Positions 21,475 through 33,934 of a DNA stretch of 64,000 bases are shown here, piece by piece. The notes beneath the pieces were generated by a model that worked only from the letters and a program-made list of their open reading frames with translations, did not search any database and had not been told where the DNA came from. The stretch's first letter is position 1; each line of letters begins with the position of its first letter. This stretch comes from Larix kaempferi (lineage: Eukaryota > Streptophyta > Pinopsida > Pinales > Pinaceae). A program made the position numbers and the translations under genes. The stretch covers positions 6,992,001 to 7,056,000 of the forward strand of contig BSBM01001138.1 in NCBI GenBank assembly GCA_027924585.1, written 5' to 3'.

Positions 21475-24400
21475 CTAAATCTGAAGGAGTGGTTCCCATG
21501 TGGCATCCTCTGGTTGCAGTCCATGCCACTGAATTAATACCTCTGTGATAGATCGAGAGAGAAGCTGACGAGTACACCTATTGAGAATAGCCTTTGGGTC
21601 CAAAAGGATGGATCCTTCATTATCTAGTTCTGGTAAAATAGTTTTTCCTCTGATGTTGGTGCCAAAAAATTTCTTCAGACAAGAGACATGAAATACTGGA
21701 TGAATACAGGAAGAAGGAGGAAGTTCCAATTTATAAGCAATGGACCCAATATTCTGAAGAACCTTATATGGACCATAGAACTTTGGAGCGACCTTATGAT
21801 GCCCTTTTAGTTTCATATAGGATTGCTTGTAAGGTTGTAAACGAAGAAAAACCATATCACCTGCTTGAAAAGTGTGCTCAGAACGGTGTTGATCGGCTTG
21901 TTGTTTCATTCGATGTCTTTCCATGTGAAGATTGTCCTGCAAAATGCAAACAATATGATCGCGGTTTCGAAGAACTATGTCAACTTCCGAAACTAGTGAA
22001 CTACTAGGGGTGTATGGAAGAAGAACTGGCGGTGCCTGACCAGAGACAGCTTCATATGGAGTCATTTTAGACGTAGTGTGGTAGGAGGTATTGTACTACC
22101 ATTTAGTAAGAGGGAGCGACTTTTCCCACTGATGTTTTTTTTCAGAGATAAGTTTCCAAACATTTATGGGTAATTTCATTCTGACCATCTAAACTCATCT
22201 TCAGTTTGGTGCCAGTGTGACGAAATAGTTCTGTCCAAAAATGACTGGTGAAAGTTGCATCGCGATCCAAGACAATGGAAGAAGAGATTCCATGAATACG
22301 GAATATCTGGTCCAGAAAAATTTTCACGAATAAGGAGGTTGTATAGGGATGGCTGAGGGCACAAAAATGACTATATTTGGAGAGGCGATCAACCGCAACC
22401 AAAATCATTGTATTCCCTCCAGATTTAGGGATCCCTTCAATGAAATCCATAGAAATATCTCTCCAAATCCATGTAGTGATGGGAAAGGGTTCGAGAAATC
22501 CCGGAAGGAGTGTCATTTCACCCTTGTTGACATGGAAAGTATCAAATTCAGCCACCATCTATTGAATTGTCCTTTTCATTCCCTGCCAAAAGAAGTTACG
22601 TTGTGCCCACTCATACGTTTTGAGGAACCTAGGGTGCCCTGTCGATGGAGAAGCATGGAGTTCATAGAAGACAACATGTTGAAGATATGTGCTCTGGGGA
22701 AGCACTAGATGACCCTTGTATCTCAAGGAAGTACCATCCCAAGAGTAATGTAGTACAACAAAAGGGTTGTTGGCCAACCATTGGATTATTTGAGATAATG
22801 AGGAGTCATTGACATAGCCTTGTTGAACAGATTGCAACCAATTTGCAACAGGCATAAAAATAGCTGAAAGAGAAACTTGGTCATCAAATGTGTGAGAAAG
22901 AGCATCAACCACTAGATTGTCCTTACCCTTCTTGTAAGTGATCTCATAGTTGTAACCCACGAGTTTTCTAACCCATTTATGTTGTGTTGGGGAGGAGACT
23001 CATTGTTTCAAGAAATATTTAAGACTCTGGTAATCAATCTTGATGCAGAAATAATAACCTAATAGGTATGGCCGCCACTTCTGTACTGCATGCAAAATAG
23101 CCATAATTTCCTTCTCATATGTAGAGGCAGCTAAATTATTACTGGAAATGGCTCTTGAAGGTGGAAATCCCACGGGTTCAACAAATACACCTGCATATCT
23201 ATCCAAATCTAAATGGAATGGAGTTGAGCGATGACACCATGTGAATTCTTCTTAAGGATATTTTCCATGCAATGTGAACTGATGATGTAGAGAGACTGTG
23301 GTTGTAAGCTCGTCAATGTGTGCTTTTTCCCATTGACTGAAAAATGCATCCAAAGTTCAGCAAAATCCCATAGGATGGGGGCAAGTGTGCGTAACCATTG
23401 AGTGCCCAAAACCACATCACATCCACCTAAGGCCAAGGAAAACATGTCAGAGCATAGGTTATAATATCCCATAGAGATATGCACATTGCGACACTTCCCT
23501 TTGCAAGGTAAGGTGCCCACATTGGCAATCATGACTTCAAAGTTGGAGCAAGGATGGACAATACAATCATCCTATTTGGCGATCCAAGGGTCAATGAAGT
23601 TATGAGTGCTACCAGAATCAATGAGTATTGTAAGAGAGAGCTTCTTGAAGTAACCCCTGAACCGCATTGTTTGTGGGGTGGTGACTCCGACTAAAGCATG
23701 GAGAGATATATCTGGGTGGTTGTCTTGAGATGGAGGGTCAACAGACGGTTGTTGAATGTCAACCGGATCATCTATTGTATCTGGAGTTGCTTCACCAAGG
23801 TTAGAGGTAGGCAGAGAATCCACATCCAAGAGATAGAGTTTTTTATCAACACATCTATGTCCCCGAGTGAATTTCTCATCACAATTATAAACAACCCCAT
23901 TTTCTCTATGTGCCCACATCTCTGCTTTAGACAAATGCTTGATAGGAGCTGGCATGATGGGAGGTTGTTTGAAAACCATATTTCTGAATGGAACAAAAGT
24001 GGATTTGGATCATTATTGGGTTGTGATCTTGTCCTCTGCCAAATTAGCCAACCCTAGGAATTCCATCATTGTGTTGGGATAAAACATTTTAACCTTAGAT
24101 TAGATTGCATCCTTTAGACCACTAGTAAAAAAAATCCTGTAGAATTCATCACACAATCCTTCTGTGTGATTGGCCAGTTTCTCAAATTATATCTGATACT
24201 CTCTCATAGTGCCACATTGACAAAGTTTAGTGAGTGCTCCTGTGAAGTCATCAAAAGCACTAGGACCAAATCGTTGCAAAAGGAGTTGGCAAAAGTCTGT
24301 CCATTTTGGCTCTTCATGAGCCTTGATGTACCAACGGTACCATTGAAGGGCTTCTTATTCCAAATGAAAGGATGCAAGTGGAACTTGGTTGACATCAAAA

Positions 24401-24555
24401 GTATTATGCAGATTGAAATATTGTTCTGCCCGATATATCCATCTAGTCATATCATTACCATTGAAGCGATGAAAATCAAGCTTTCGCCCACGAAAATTGT
24501 TGGAAGAAGAAAACCCAGTGTCTGCAGAAAACTCTAGATGTCATTTATTGTTCAT
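21475..24555 (-). pseudogene. Chromovirus gag-pol copy A: gag to chromodomain, RT core deleted
   Basis: The gag starts at ATG 24555 but meets stops at once (TGA after four codons, shared TAA at 24357-24355). In order the minus strand shows a knuckle-like CDEKFTRGHRC, protease (IDSGSTHNFID, near 23600), a pre-RT segment with LALGGCDVVLGTQWL, and GFPPSRA. That is followed directly by RNase H sequence AASTYEKEIMAILHAVQKW. The whole RT core, including its YxDD box, is absent. Next come an HHCC region (C positions now F, EFDTFHVN), the integrase core (MDFIEG, LDRDATF), a C-terminal segment with GPYKVL, and a chromodomain-like end (LIQWHGLQPEDATWEPL). Several frameshifts and stops occur. It is the only copy here retaining the integrase core and chromodomain. 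Confidence 0.87.
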
Positions 24556-24689
24556 GGTTGAATGCTCAAGATGTGATATTTATGGCTTTGGGAAGTGGAA
24601 TTTGGGATAGGGTCCCCAGGAATGAAATATGCAGAATGGGATTGCAGGGGAGTCAGTGAATTTTCAAGGGAAACAGAGTAAAAACAAAA

Positions 24690-25870
24690 AAGATATGGTG
24701 AAAAAAACTTTTTTTGTTTTTCCGAAATGGAAGGAATGGTGAAAAAACAAATTATTTTTTTTTTCGAGAATCGAAGGAATGGTGAAAAAACATTTTTTTT
24801 TTTTTCCAGAATTAAAAAATTATATTAAATTCTAAATAAATAAATTTTAATCACTAAATTTTACAAACAATCCATTAATAAATCAATGATGGATATATTA
24901 CCTTAGATGATTTGATTAAAAAGGAAAGTATGAAGACACAATAAGTTGTTAGTGAGGACCACTTAGTGTTGTACGAAGGATTATTACATGAGGGCCTCAA
25001 TTTCAAATAGGTTCAAATAAGTTTTTGGCCATATTTATTACCCAATCACCTGCTTTCTAATAATTCACTTTATTCCATTCAAATAAAATCAATTTCAAAT
25101 AGGTTCAAATAAGTTTTTGGCCATATTTATTACCCAATCACCTACTTCCTAAGAATTCACTTTATTCCATTCAAATAATCCAATCATGTTCTTATAATGA
25201 TGAATGATTCAAGTTTAATTTTAGAGGTTTTTATAAATAATCATCTTACACCTATAACAAGGCTTAGAAAATGAAGATTAAAATTTAAATTTTGGTTTAA
25301 TAAGTTGGTGAAATTCTAGTGTCGTGATTCTCCCGTTATAATTTGGTTTAATTGTTTTTAATCATGATATTGATTTTACTTATGTTTATTTTTTAATTAT
25401 AAATGGTCTCGATAACGGGGTATTTCCATATTTGAAGGATGGTTCTAGTTTTTTCCAACATATTTAAGAAATTTCAGCGCAAATTATTACATTGGATTGT
25501 ACTTATTCAGAAATCACGAACCTCCTAGTGGACTTGAATGTATTCAATCTTAACCCTTGACCTCCCAAAATGCCATGGTAGATGGTTGGTGAAACCATTT
25601 ATACTAAAAATCTTGTGCATATATACTAGTTATTATAATTATTAAGATCAAGTGCAAATTATCAATATTTTCGATCAAATGAGCAACCTCTAGTTTTTAA
25701 TCTAAATTTATTCAAATTAAATTTCATTATTATTTTTTAAAAACTAATTTATTAAAATAATAATAAAAAATTGTTATATATCTTCTAAATGAATGAATTG
25801 TGATCATAATTTTGTTAAAAATATTTACATTTAATTATTGATAACCTTTTACAATAAAAAATAAAATAAA
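24690..25870 (-). repeat. R-L block between copies A and B (uninterrupted)
   Basis: R (about 24690-25392) and L (25393-25870) are AT-rich and non-coding. R includes a duplicated block of about 80 bp (AAATAGGTTCAAATAAGTTT, GGCCATATTTATTACCCAA). R recurs after copy B, before D and after D. L recurs before C and before D. Here R and L are contiguous at TTTATTTTTTAATTATAAATG, which gives the empty site for segment T. L ends exactly where copy B begins (GCATGGAGTT). Confidence 0.8.
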
Positions 25871-27645
25871 GCATGGAGTTCATAGAAGACAACCTATTGA
25901 AGATCTGTGCTCTGGGAAAGCATTAGATGACCCTTGTATCTCAAGGAAGCACCATCCCAAGAGTAATGCAGTACAACAGAAGGGTTGTTGGCCAACCATT
26001 GGATGATTTGAGATAATGATGAGTCATTGACATAGCCTAGTTGAACAGATTGCAACCAATTTGGAACAGGCATAGAAATAGCTGAAAGAGAAACTTGGTC
26101 ATCAAATGTGTGAGAAAGAGCATCCACCACCAAATTGTCCTTACCCTTCTTGTAAGTGATCTCATAGTCATAGTCCATGAGTTTTCTAACCCATTTATGT
26201 TTTGCTGGGGAGGAGACCCGTTGTTTCAGGAAATATTTAAGACAATGGTGATCAGTCTTGATGCAGAAATAATTCCCTAATAGGTATGGCTGCCACTTTT
26301 GTACTGCATGCAAAATAGCCATCATTTCCTTCTCATATGTAGAGGCGGCTAAATTATTACCGAAAATGGCTCTTGAAGGTGGAAATCCCACAGGTTCAAC
26401 AAATACACCTGCATATCTATCCAAAATTTGTTGTAGATCCAAAGGAGTAGTGGAGACCGTTGATGGGTGCATCTGAATGGAATGGAGCTGAGCGATGACA
26501 CCATGTGAATTCTTCTTAAGGATCTTTTCCATGCGATGTGAACTGATGATGCAGAGAGACCCTGATTGTAAGCCCGTCAATGTGTGTTTTTTTCCATTGA
26601 CTGAAAAATGCATCCAAAGTTCAGCAAAATCCCATAAGATGGGGCCAAGTGTGCGTAACCATTGAGCACCCAAAATCACATCACATCCACCTAAGGCCAA
26701 GGAAAACATGTCGGAGCATAGGTTATAATCTCCCATATAGATACACACATTGCGACACTTCCCTTTGCAAGGTAAGGTGCCCACATTGGAAATCATGACT
26801 TCAAAGTTGGAGCAAGGATGGACAAAACAATCATCCTGTTTGGCGATCCAAAGGTCCATAAAGTTATGAGTGCTACTAGAATCAATGAGTATTGTAAGAG
26901 AGAGCTTCTTGAAGTAACCCCTGACCCGCATTGTTTGTGGGGTGGTGAATTTCTCATCACAATTATAAAAAATCGCTTTTTCTCTATGTGCCCGCATCTC
27001 TACTTCAAACAAATGCTTGATAGGAGTTGGTCGAGGAGCTAGTGTGATGGGAGGTTGTTTGTAAACCATATTTCTGAAAGGAACAAAAGTGGATTTGGAG
27101 CGTTGTTGGGCTGTGACCTTGTCCTCCGCCAAATTAGCGAACCCTATGAATTCCATCATTGTGTTGGGATAGAACATTTTAACCTCAGATCAGATTGCAT
27201 CCTTTAGACCACTGGTAAAACAACTCCTGTAGAATTCATCAGACAATCCTTCTATGTGATTGGCGAGTGTCTCAAATTCTGTCTGATACTCTCTCATAGT
27301 GCCAATTTGGTGAAGTTTAGTTAGTGCTCCTGTGAATTCATCAAAAGCACTAGGACCAAATCGTTGCAAAAGGAGTTGGCAAAAATCTACCCATTTTGGC
27401 TCTTCATGAGCCTTGATGTACCAACGGTACCATTGAAGGGCTTCTTATTCCAAATGAAAGGATGCAAGTGGAACTTTGTTGACATCAAAAGTATAATGCA
27501 GACTGAAATATTGTTCTACACAGTATATCCATCCAGTCATATCATTACCATTGAAGCGATGAAAATCAAGCTTTGGGCCACGAAAATTGCTGGAAGAAGA
27601 AAACCCAGTGTCTACAAAAGACTCTGGATGTCGTTTATTGTTCAT
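25871..27645 (-). pseudogene. Chromovirus gag-pol copy B, truncated in integrase
   Basis: Starts at ATG 27645 with the same gag as the other copies (contains FHRFNGNDMTGWIY) and the shared TAA at 27447-27445. After further gag sequence, a 427-codon frame (27177-25894) joins knuckle, protease, pre-RT and RNase H. The knuckle is cut, CDEKF passing straight to TTPQTM, so about 55 codons are missing relative to D. Protease reads IDSSSTHNFMD, so the glycine of the D-S-G signature is serine. The RT core is absent, with GFPPSRA running straight into the RNase H sequence AASTYEKEMM. Similarity ends after a TAG at the integrase HHCC region, at base 25871. Confidence 0.85.
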
Positions 27646-27789
27646 GGTTGAATGCTCAATATGTGATATTTATGGCTTCGGGAAATGGAATTTGGGATAG
27701 GGTCCCTAGGAATGAAATATCTAGAATGGGATTGCAGGGGAGTCAGTGAATTTTCAAGGGAAACAGAGTTAAAACAAGAAAGATATGGT

Positions 27790-28453
27790 GAAAAAACAAT
27801 TTTATTTTATTTTTTTTATATCCAGAATGGAAGGAATGGGTAAAAAACAAATTTTTTTTTTTCTTTCCGGAAATAAAAATTTATATTAAATTCTACATAA
27901 ATAAATTTTAATCACTAAAATTTACAAACAATCCATTAATAAATCAATGATGGATAGATTACCTTAGATGATTTGATTAAAAAGGAAAGTATGAAGACAC
28001 AATAAGTTGTTTGTGAGGACCACTTAGTGTTGTACGAAGGATTATTACATGAGGGCCTCAATTTCAAATAGGTTCAAATAGGTTTTTGGCCATATTTATT
28101 ACCCAATCACCTACTTTCTAATAATTCACTTTATTCCATTCAAATAAAATCAATTTCAAATAGGTTCAAATAAGTTTTGGGCCAAATTTATTACCCAATC
28201 ACCTACTTTCTAAGAATTCACTTTATTCAATTCAAATAATCCAATCATGTTCTTATAATGATGAATGATTCAAGTTTAAATTTAAAGGTTTTTATAAATA
28301 ATCATCTTCCACCTATAACAATGCTTAGAAAATGAAGATTAAAATTTAAATTTTGGTTTAATAAGTTGGTGAAATTCTATTGTCGTGATTCTCTTGTTAT
28401 AATTTGGTTTAATTTTTTCAATCATGATATTGACTTTACTTATGTTTATTTTT
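27790..28453 (-). repeat. R block after copy B
   Basis: Closely matches 24690-25392 and 61690-62361, ending in ACTTATGTTTATTTTT where segment T begins instead of L. Confidence 0.8.
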
Positions 28454-28476
28454 AGTCCCTACCGTAGGCGGAGACT
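28454..28476. repeat. Hairpin at left edge of segment T
   Basis: AGTCCCTACC and GGCGGAGACT flank a GTA loop. In the second copy (62362-62384) the arms AGTCCCTGCC and GGCAGAGACT pair at nine of ten positions, so the stem is better preserved there. Confidence 0.7.
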
Positions 28477-29108
28477 ATATGTTCCGCTTTTTAGTATTAA
28501 TTTACTTTGTAAAAAACTATTTATAAAACTTTCCTATAGTTTATCCAATATTGAAATAATTTACGTATTTATTTGTATTTATTTAATAAAATATTTTAAT
28601 AAGTGTGTAAGTCTGATTGGTGGAAAGTGCTTGAAAAGACAATTTTCATCATTGGCAAGGATTAAGTAAAAATCAAAATAGAACAACTTTGAGCTTGCAA
28701 ATGTTACCATCTAAATATTTTGTTTATAGTGGATAGCCTGACAGTTGTACAGCATGCACATCATGTAGTATTTTTTTTCTCAAATTTGTCATCCAAATCG
28801 TGTCCAGGAGGCTGAGGCTATTCCATTTCTCAAACCAAGCCAAATCGCACCGGGTCTGCTCTCCAAAAATATGTCCCAAGCAGTTAATTGTTTCAACAAA
28901 ATGAAATTGCAACACCAATTACAAGTATGAATTGATTTCTGTGTTGTGCTTCATGGGGCTATAGGAGCTTAGATGTAGGAGCTTAGAGGTGGGTTAATTA
29001 AATAAACTCAAGGGTAATTTTTCTGTGTTCATCTCTGCACTTAATTTTCATGTGTTAATGAAGCATCTAAAGAGACGTGCTCTTATCCATATATAAATGT
29101 TTGTGCAG
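28477..29108. other. Segment T, shared region, no gene confirmed
   Basis: Well conserved with 62385-63005. A 64-codon minus-strand frame (28918-28724) is open in both copies (62834-62640), but the differences are mostly amino-acid-changing and I do not recognise it. Confidence 0.4.
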
Positions 29109-29718
29109 GGTTTAGGAGTTGAGGATAGTTGCGAAGAGAGGAAATTCTTTCAAGCTTACCCTCGTTCTTCTTGTGTAAGTATTGGTAAGACGCTCTTCCA
29201 TTCATTATATTTTTTATCATAACATGTAACTTTCTCATACTGATGGTTTGTTTCCTTTGATTCGCATAATGTTCAATGCTGGGTTGTGTGGACTTTGAAA
29301 AAATACGCCCCTCCTTCCTATTCTTATAGCTTTGCTGCTGTGGCGCTCGATAGAATGAGATGACCTATTTGATCTTTCTTCTTTTGTGACAATCTTTGAA
29401 AAATCGTTTAATTTTGCTTGTAACTCTTCAGCAAATTACATGGCCCAGGATTCACTTGGAAGACAATCAAGGTAGAATTTTCCTTCAAGATTTGTTTTGT
29501 TGGCTGTTGTTGTTCATGAGAATAGGAAACCATAATATAACATAAAAAAAAGTGATATGTTTACAGCATTAGAATCAACAGAGAAAAGCCTGAATTTGGA
29601 TATGGAGAAATATGCAGGCGTGATACCATTTGTTTACAGGCGCCTCAAACACAACAGAGAACTAATGGGCTACCAACATCTCGGCCGAGAAACCAAAGAA
29701 AAACATACAACTTCCTAG
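29109..29718 (+). pseudogene. Unrecognised spliced gene fragment, three exon-like pieces
   Basis: Three pieces fit a spliced frame. Exon 1, 29109-29174 (66 nt), follows TGCAG and is followed by GTAAGT. Exon 2, 29432-29471 (40 nt), follows TTCAG and is followed by GTAGAA. Exon 3, 29567-29718 (152 nt), follows TTACAG and ends in TAG. The phases agree and give 85 residues plus stop, including GVEDSCEERKFFQAYPR, then TWPRIHLED, then GVIPFVYRRLK. The same three pieces with identical lengths and open frame exist at 63006-63616. I do not recognise the protein. It may be the 3' end of a host gene captured by segment T. Transcription is unknown. Confidence 0.5.
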
Positions 29719-30820
29719 TTGGGTCAGTTCTTGAACTTGTTTTTGGTGGGAAAACGACATGCACATATATGTGAACCTTCTCAAATTACATGCAGCTCAT
29801 GATCTCGCTCTTCAGGGAGTGCAGTGCACAGATTTGATTTCTATTTCTTCCCTACTATGTTTGCAATAGTTACACTACTATAATCCTCTTGAACCATAGA
29901 GTCCCTTAGTGACAGACCCTTTTGTATCACATTTTAAGAATTTCAAATGTAAATGAGGTTTTATTAAGAAAGCCCTCTCAAAAACTTATTCCAGTTTTAG
30001 GGTCAAGCCCTTTGTCCTACTGTATAATTATTGTGCTTATCTGACATATTTTCATATATGACATATTGCATTCTAAAATAGAAGAAAATGTCCAGGTATC
30101 AATGGCAAGAAATGGCCAGGCATCCATAGGGTAAAGTAAAAGAAAATGTCTATGACTGTAGGATTATTTTCTCCGCCGCTTGGGTCTGCATGAAAGAAGT
30201 TGAGAGCATTAGGGATTTTAATTAAATGTTTATCAAGTTATATTGTTTTATTCCTAAATGTATTCATGCTACGATTTTGATGCAATGTTTTTATAAATTT
30301 ATATAATGTTTTTATATGCGTTGTTATGGATTGCACTGCTAGAGCTTTAACTTTCCAGACTACTATTCATAGATTATTTATTGTTTTGGTGATTTAAGGC
30401 CAACCTTGTTTGTAATATGCTATGTGTGTTATATGGATATCTAATAGATAACTCAAAACATATTTTCAAAAAGAAAATTGTGTACTCAGGTGATGCAACC
30501 TTTTCTTGCAGGGATTCAATGGTAAGAAATGGGAAAAGTTTAATACTTAAAAGGTAGAAGATGTTGGAATTGAGGGTAAATCTTCTATCATTGCACACTT
30601 CCAGAACTAAAGCTTAATGAATGAGTACAACCGATGTTGGCCCATTATTTTTCATTCAGAGGGTCCAAATGTATGCAATCAGGTGAGTCAATTATTTATG
30701 TGCCAAGTGAAAAGTTATAACCGACGTAATTTCAATAGTCATGTGGTGGAATCATGACTGTTTTATGTCTTCATTATGATTATCTGAATATATTTTTCCC
30801 TTGGCATATGGTGTTTATAG
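29719..30820. other. Segment T spacer, no gene seen
   Basis: AT-rich DNA. The first 400 bp is shared with the end of the window. It shows no convincing coding frame. Confidence 0.5.
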
Positions 30821-31007
30821 GAACCATTTCCTATTGGAGTCAATGCGCATACAAGACCTGGCAAAAGTCGTGCTAATAATGCAGAGCAAGGGATGGTATC
30901 GAACCGTATAAATGTTTGGGAAGCGCAGAAAAGACATCCTAAGCTTGCACTAACCCTTGGTTCTTCCTCTACCCACAAATATTCCATGAAGGCTTATCAT
31001 CACCAGG
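30821..31007 (+). pseudogene. Exon-like open frame, unrecognised
   Basis: A 187-nt frame, 62 codons plus one base, follows TTTATAG and is followed by GTAACT. It reads without stops and begins EPFPIGVNAHTRPGKSR. It includes QKRHPKLALTLGSS. It looks like an internal exon. It could belong with the fragment at 29109-29718 or be a separate captured piece. I do not recognise it. Confidence 0.4.
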
Positions 31008-31542
31008 GTAACTAAAGTTTCGTCAATGATATTGCAGCCTTTGGATTGTTAAGGATATTCTTCTTTTCTTAGCTTTTGCAAAATTTGTAGAATGAGAAGC
31101 TAATTTCATGAAAAGTTTGAACTGTTGCATTGAAGGAATATTCTTATAGCTAGTTTCTAAGTTTACTGAAGCTAATTTTAGTAATAGTGCCCCCTATATA
31201 TCCATTTCATTTCTGATATGTATGAAAAATAAATTTTCTTACTTTGTTCTCTGACTGGCTAGAAGGGTTTCTATGTTAACAACAATCATCTTATTCCCGT
31301 TGGGATGAAAACTTTAATTCCTTTTCAATTACTTGTACTGCATGCATTGCTATCACAAAAATCATGACTATTTGAACAATAATGATTTGGCTAGTCAGTG
31401 TTACTGATATGAATTGTATCCATCATATGGTCTACTTCAACTGTGGTTAAGAATACTATCCAGTTATGTGGATTATCCTTCATAGCATTGAAGTATATTT
31501 TTGCTCATTTGGTGATTACGTCATTGGATGCATATTTTTCAG

Positions 31543-32580
31543 CGGCTAGTGGGTATTAATACTGTGATGTATTATAGCCCATCTATCATGGAGCTGGCAA
31601 GATTTGCCTCTCATAGGACAGCATTAATGCTGTCATTAGTTGTTGCTGGTGTGAATGTATTGGGCACAATTGCTGGCATCCTACTGATAGACCGATCAGG
31701 AAGAAGAAGGCTTGCACTATCCAGCTTGACTGGTGTAACATGAGCCTTACTTTTGCTATCAGTGGGGTTCTTCATGACCACTGCTGAGTCTCCTAGGGTC
31801 ATAAGACCAGAGGATACTTTCAGAGGAGAACTTTTATGCTCACCCATGCAGACCAAGCAAAGTATATCTAGATCTCTCTCTTGCCTTGACTGCTTGCATG
31901 CATCATGAGGGTTTTGTGTTGCTCCTGAAAATAAGGTATCTATTTATTGTGTTGAACTTCAAAATTTCAAGTGTAATTAAATAACAAACACCTATGGACA
32001 GCATGCTAGTCCCAAATGATCTATACTGACATCATTTGCAATTATTGCAGATGGAACCAGGTAGCTGTTTAATTTACAATGCAAATGTCGCTGGTATCTG
32101 CACTAGTAGTTCTAGATCATGGTATACACAAGCTTTCCCATGCCAGTACGGTTGGTTATCATTGGTTGGCCTTGTACTATACATTGTGGCATTTTCCCCT
32201 GGAATGGGGCCAGTTCCTTGGACAGTCAATTATGAAATTTACCCTGCACAATATAGGGGTGTGTGTGGAGGAATCGCAGCAACTACAAATTGGATTTCAA
32301 ATCTTCTTGTTGTGCAGTCGTTCCTGTCACTGACACGTTTATTAGGAACATCTGGGACATTTTTCTTGTTTACATGAGTGTTTGTGCTGGCTATCATTTT
32401 TGTCTTTGTAACTATTCCAAAAACAAAAGGACTATCCTTTGAAGAGTGGCAACATTGTGGGAGGAAAGAGCAAAGAATACAAAGGCATGGTTTCCCTGTG
32501 CAACTGATAGGCTTCAGTATTCTCATGCTAGTGAAAAATCTATTCCTATGCAAATCTTCTCTGACTTGGATTCTATACAG
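31543..32580 (+). pseudogene. Inositol transporter (MFS) fragment with intron
   Basis: Two exons of a plant inositol transporter-like sugar:proton symporter are visible. Exon 1 (31543-31935, after TTTTTCAG) gives VGINTVMYYSPSIMELA, then LIDRSGRRRLALSSL, the sugar-transporter loop after transmembrane helix 8. A cysteine-rich loop (CLDCLHAS, then GFC) follows. Exon 2 (from 32051, after TTGCAG) gives [35 protein letters not shown] and TIPKTKGLSFEE, the C-terminal helices and PETKG-like motif. Nonsense codons occur at 31741-31743, near 31906 and at 32375-32377. A frameshift follows SFEE, after which another frame gives LWEERA. The N-terminal half is absent. Retained splice sites show capture from genomic DNA, not from mRNA. 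Confidence 0.85.
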
Positions 32581-32599
32581 AATGGTAGCTGATCATTAA

Positions 32600-33538
32600 G
32601 TTTTATCACATGCACACAAGGAGCCTGGTATATTCTTATTCAACTATTCTTTTTAGGGGAAATATCATGATATTGGCTAAAGTAGAGCAGTCTTTCTTTT
32701 TTGAAGGCCTGCCATGATTTCTTGGACAGGGGTTGATGTTCATCCTCCCCAATGCAATATACTGCCGGTGTAGTAGTAAGGACATGTCTTTAATCATTGT
32801 TGAAAACTACTCACATTTGGAGTTACGAAATCAACGAGCTTATCAAAGTATTAGCCACATTATTAGAGGCCTTCAATCGAGCTCATGTCATTGTATTTTA
32901 GAGGAGGTTGGAACTAAACGAGAAGTGAAATTCATTTATAAACAATTGACAATGTCAAGTCGGACATGATTCCTGATTAAAATTATTCTTTCATTGAACT
33001 TTGTTATCTACAAGGTAAAAATCGCTTACTATTTTTATACTAGGCATATATAATGTATAAATAGTTCATAATTATGAAACCATCCCCTATGTAAGCGGCT
33101 ATGAACAAGGGGAATCATCAAAATTTGGCAACGTCCCATCTTAATTCTTGTCGATTTAACAAGCTTTTAGGCTAGAGTATAATGGGGCTGATAGTGTCGA
33201 TTTTAACCTAACCTGCTGGTGTTGAACATTGAAAATAGCCTAAATGTCGAAACATTGTGGCTGTAAAGTGATTAATGAAGATGCTGAATGATAAGAGAAC
33301 GTATCTTATACAACCATTTTTTAGTAGCAAACCCTGTGAAAAATATGTAGAAAATACTGAACACTGGTACCTATTATTACGATTATGTTGAGCATTACAA
33401 CACTAGATTTAACGTCACCAAATCGTAAAGCTATCCTAGAGACACTATAGAAACATATTACAACAATTTAGCCATATATTGCATTATAGGAAACATAACA
33501 ACATTCAAACAACTAAAGAGAACATAATTTATATGTGC
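32600..33538. other. Segment T spacer, no gene seen
   Basis: Short open frames only, without recognisable motifs. Confidence 0.5.
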
Positions 33539-33934
33539 AACTGGCACCCAAGGCGGATGCCTTACATTTTATAAGATGCAACATGTTACAATGTACAACA
33601 AAGGAGCTAGGCCAATTGCTTGAAGCTGTTTTTACATAGTACAAGTACAATAGGAAACTATTTCCCATAACTAGCAATCCAACCCTTGAAGCTATAACAA
33701 AATTGCCTCTTGCATGTTATGTTCACTTTTATGTGCAACTGGCACCCAAGGTGGATGCCTTACATTTTATAAGATGCAGCATGTTACAATGTACAACAAA
33801 GGTGCTAGGCCAATTGATTGTAGCTCTTTTTATAGACTACAAGTACAATAGGCAACTCTTACCCATAACTAGCAATACAACCCTTGAAGCTATCACAAGT
33901 TTGCCTCGTGCATGTTATGTTCACTTTTTTTTCA
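33539..33934 (+). repeat. Two-copy tandem duplication, 198-bp unit
   Basis: CAACTGGCACCCAAGG begins at 33539 and again at 33737. The two units share nearly all sequence, including TTACATTTTATAAGATGCA and ACCCTTGAAGCTAT. Confidence 0.8.

Noticed and set aside
24204-24398. 64-codon minus-strand frame conserved in three chromovirus copies
   Set aside because: It overlaps gag in another frame and is preserved only because the copies are related.
24690-25870. R-L block as an ordinary LTR
   Set aside because: No TG...CA ends, no PBS next to R and no PPT next to L were found, so it is reported only as a repeat with an LTR-like placement.
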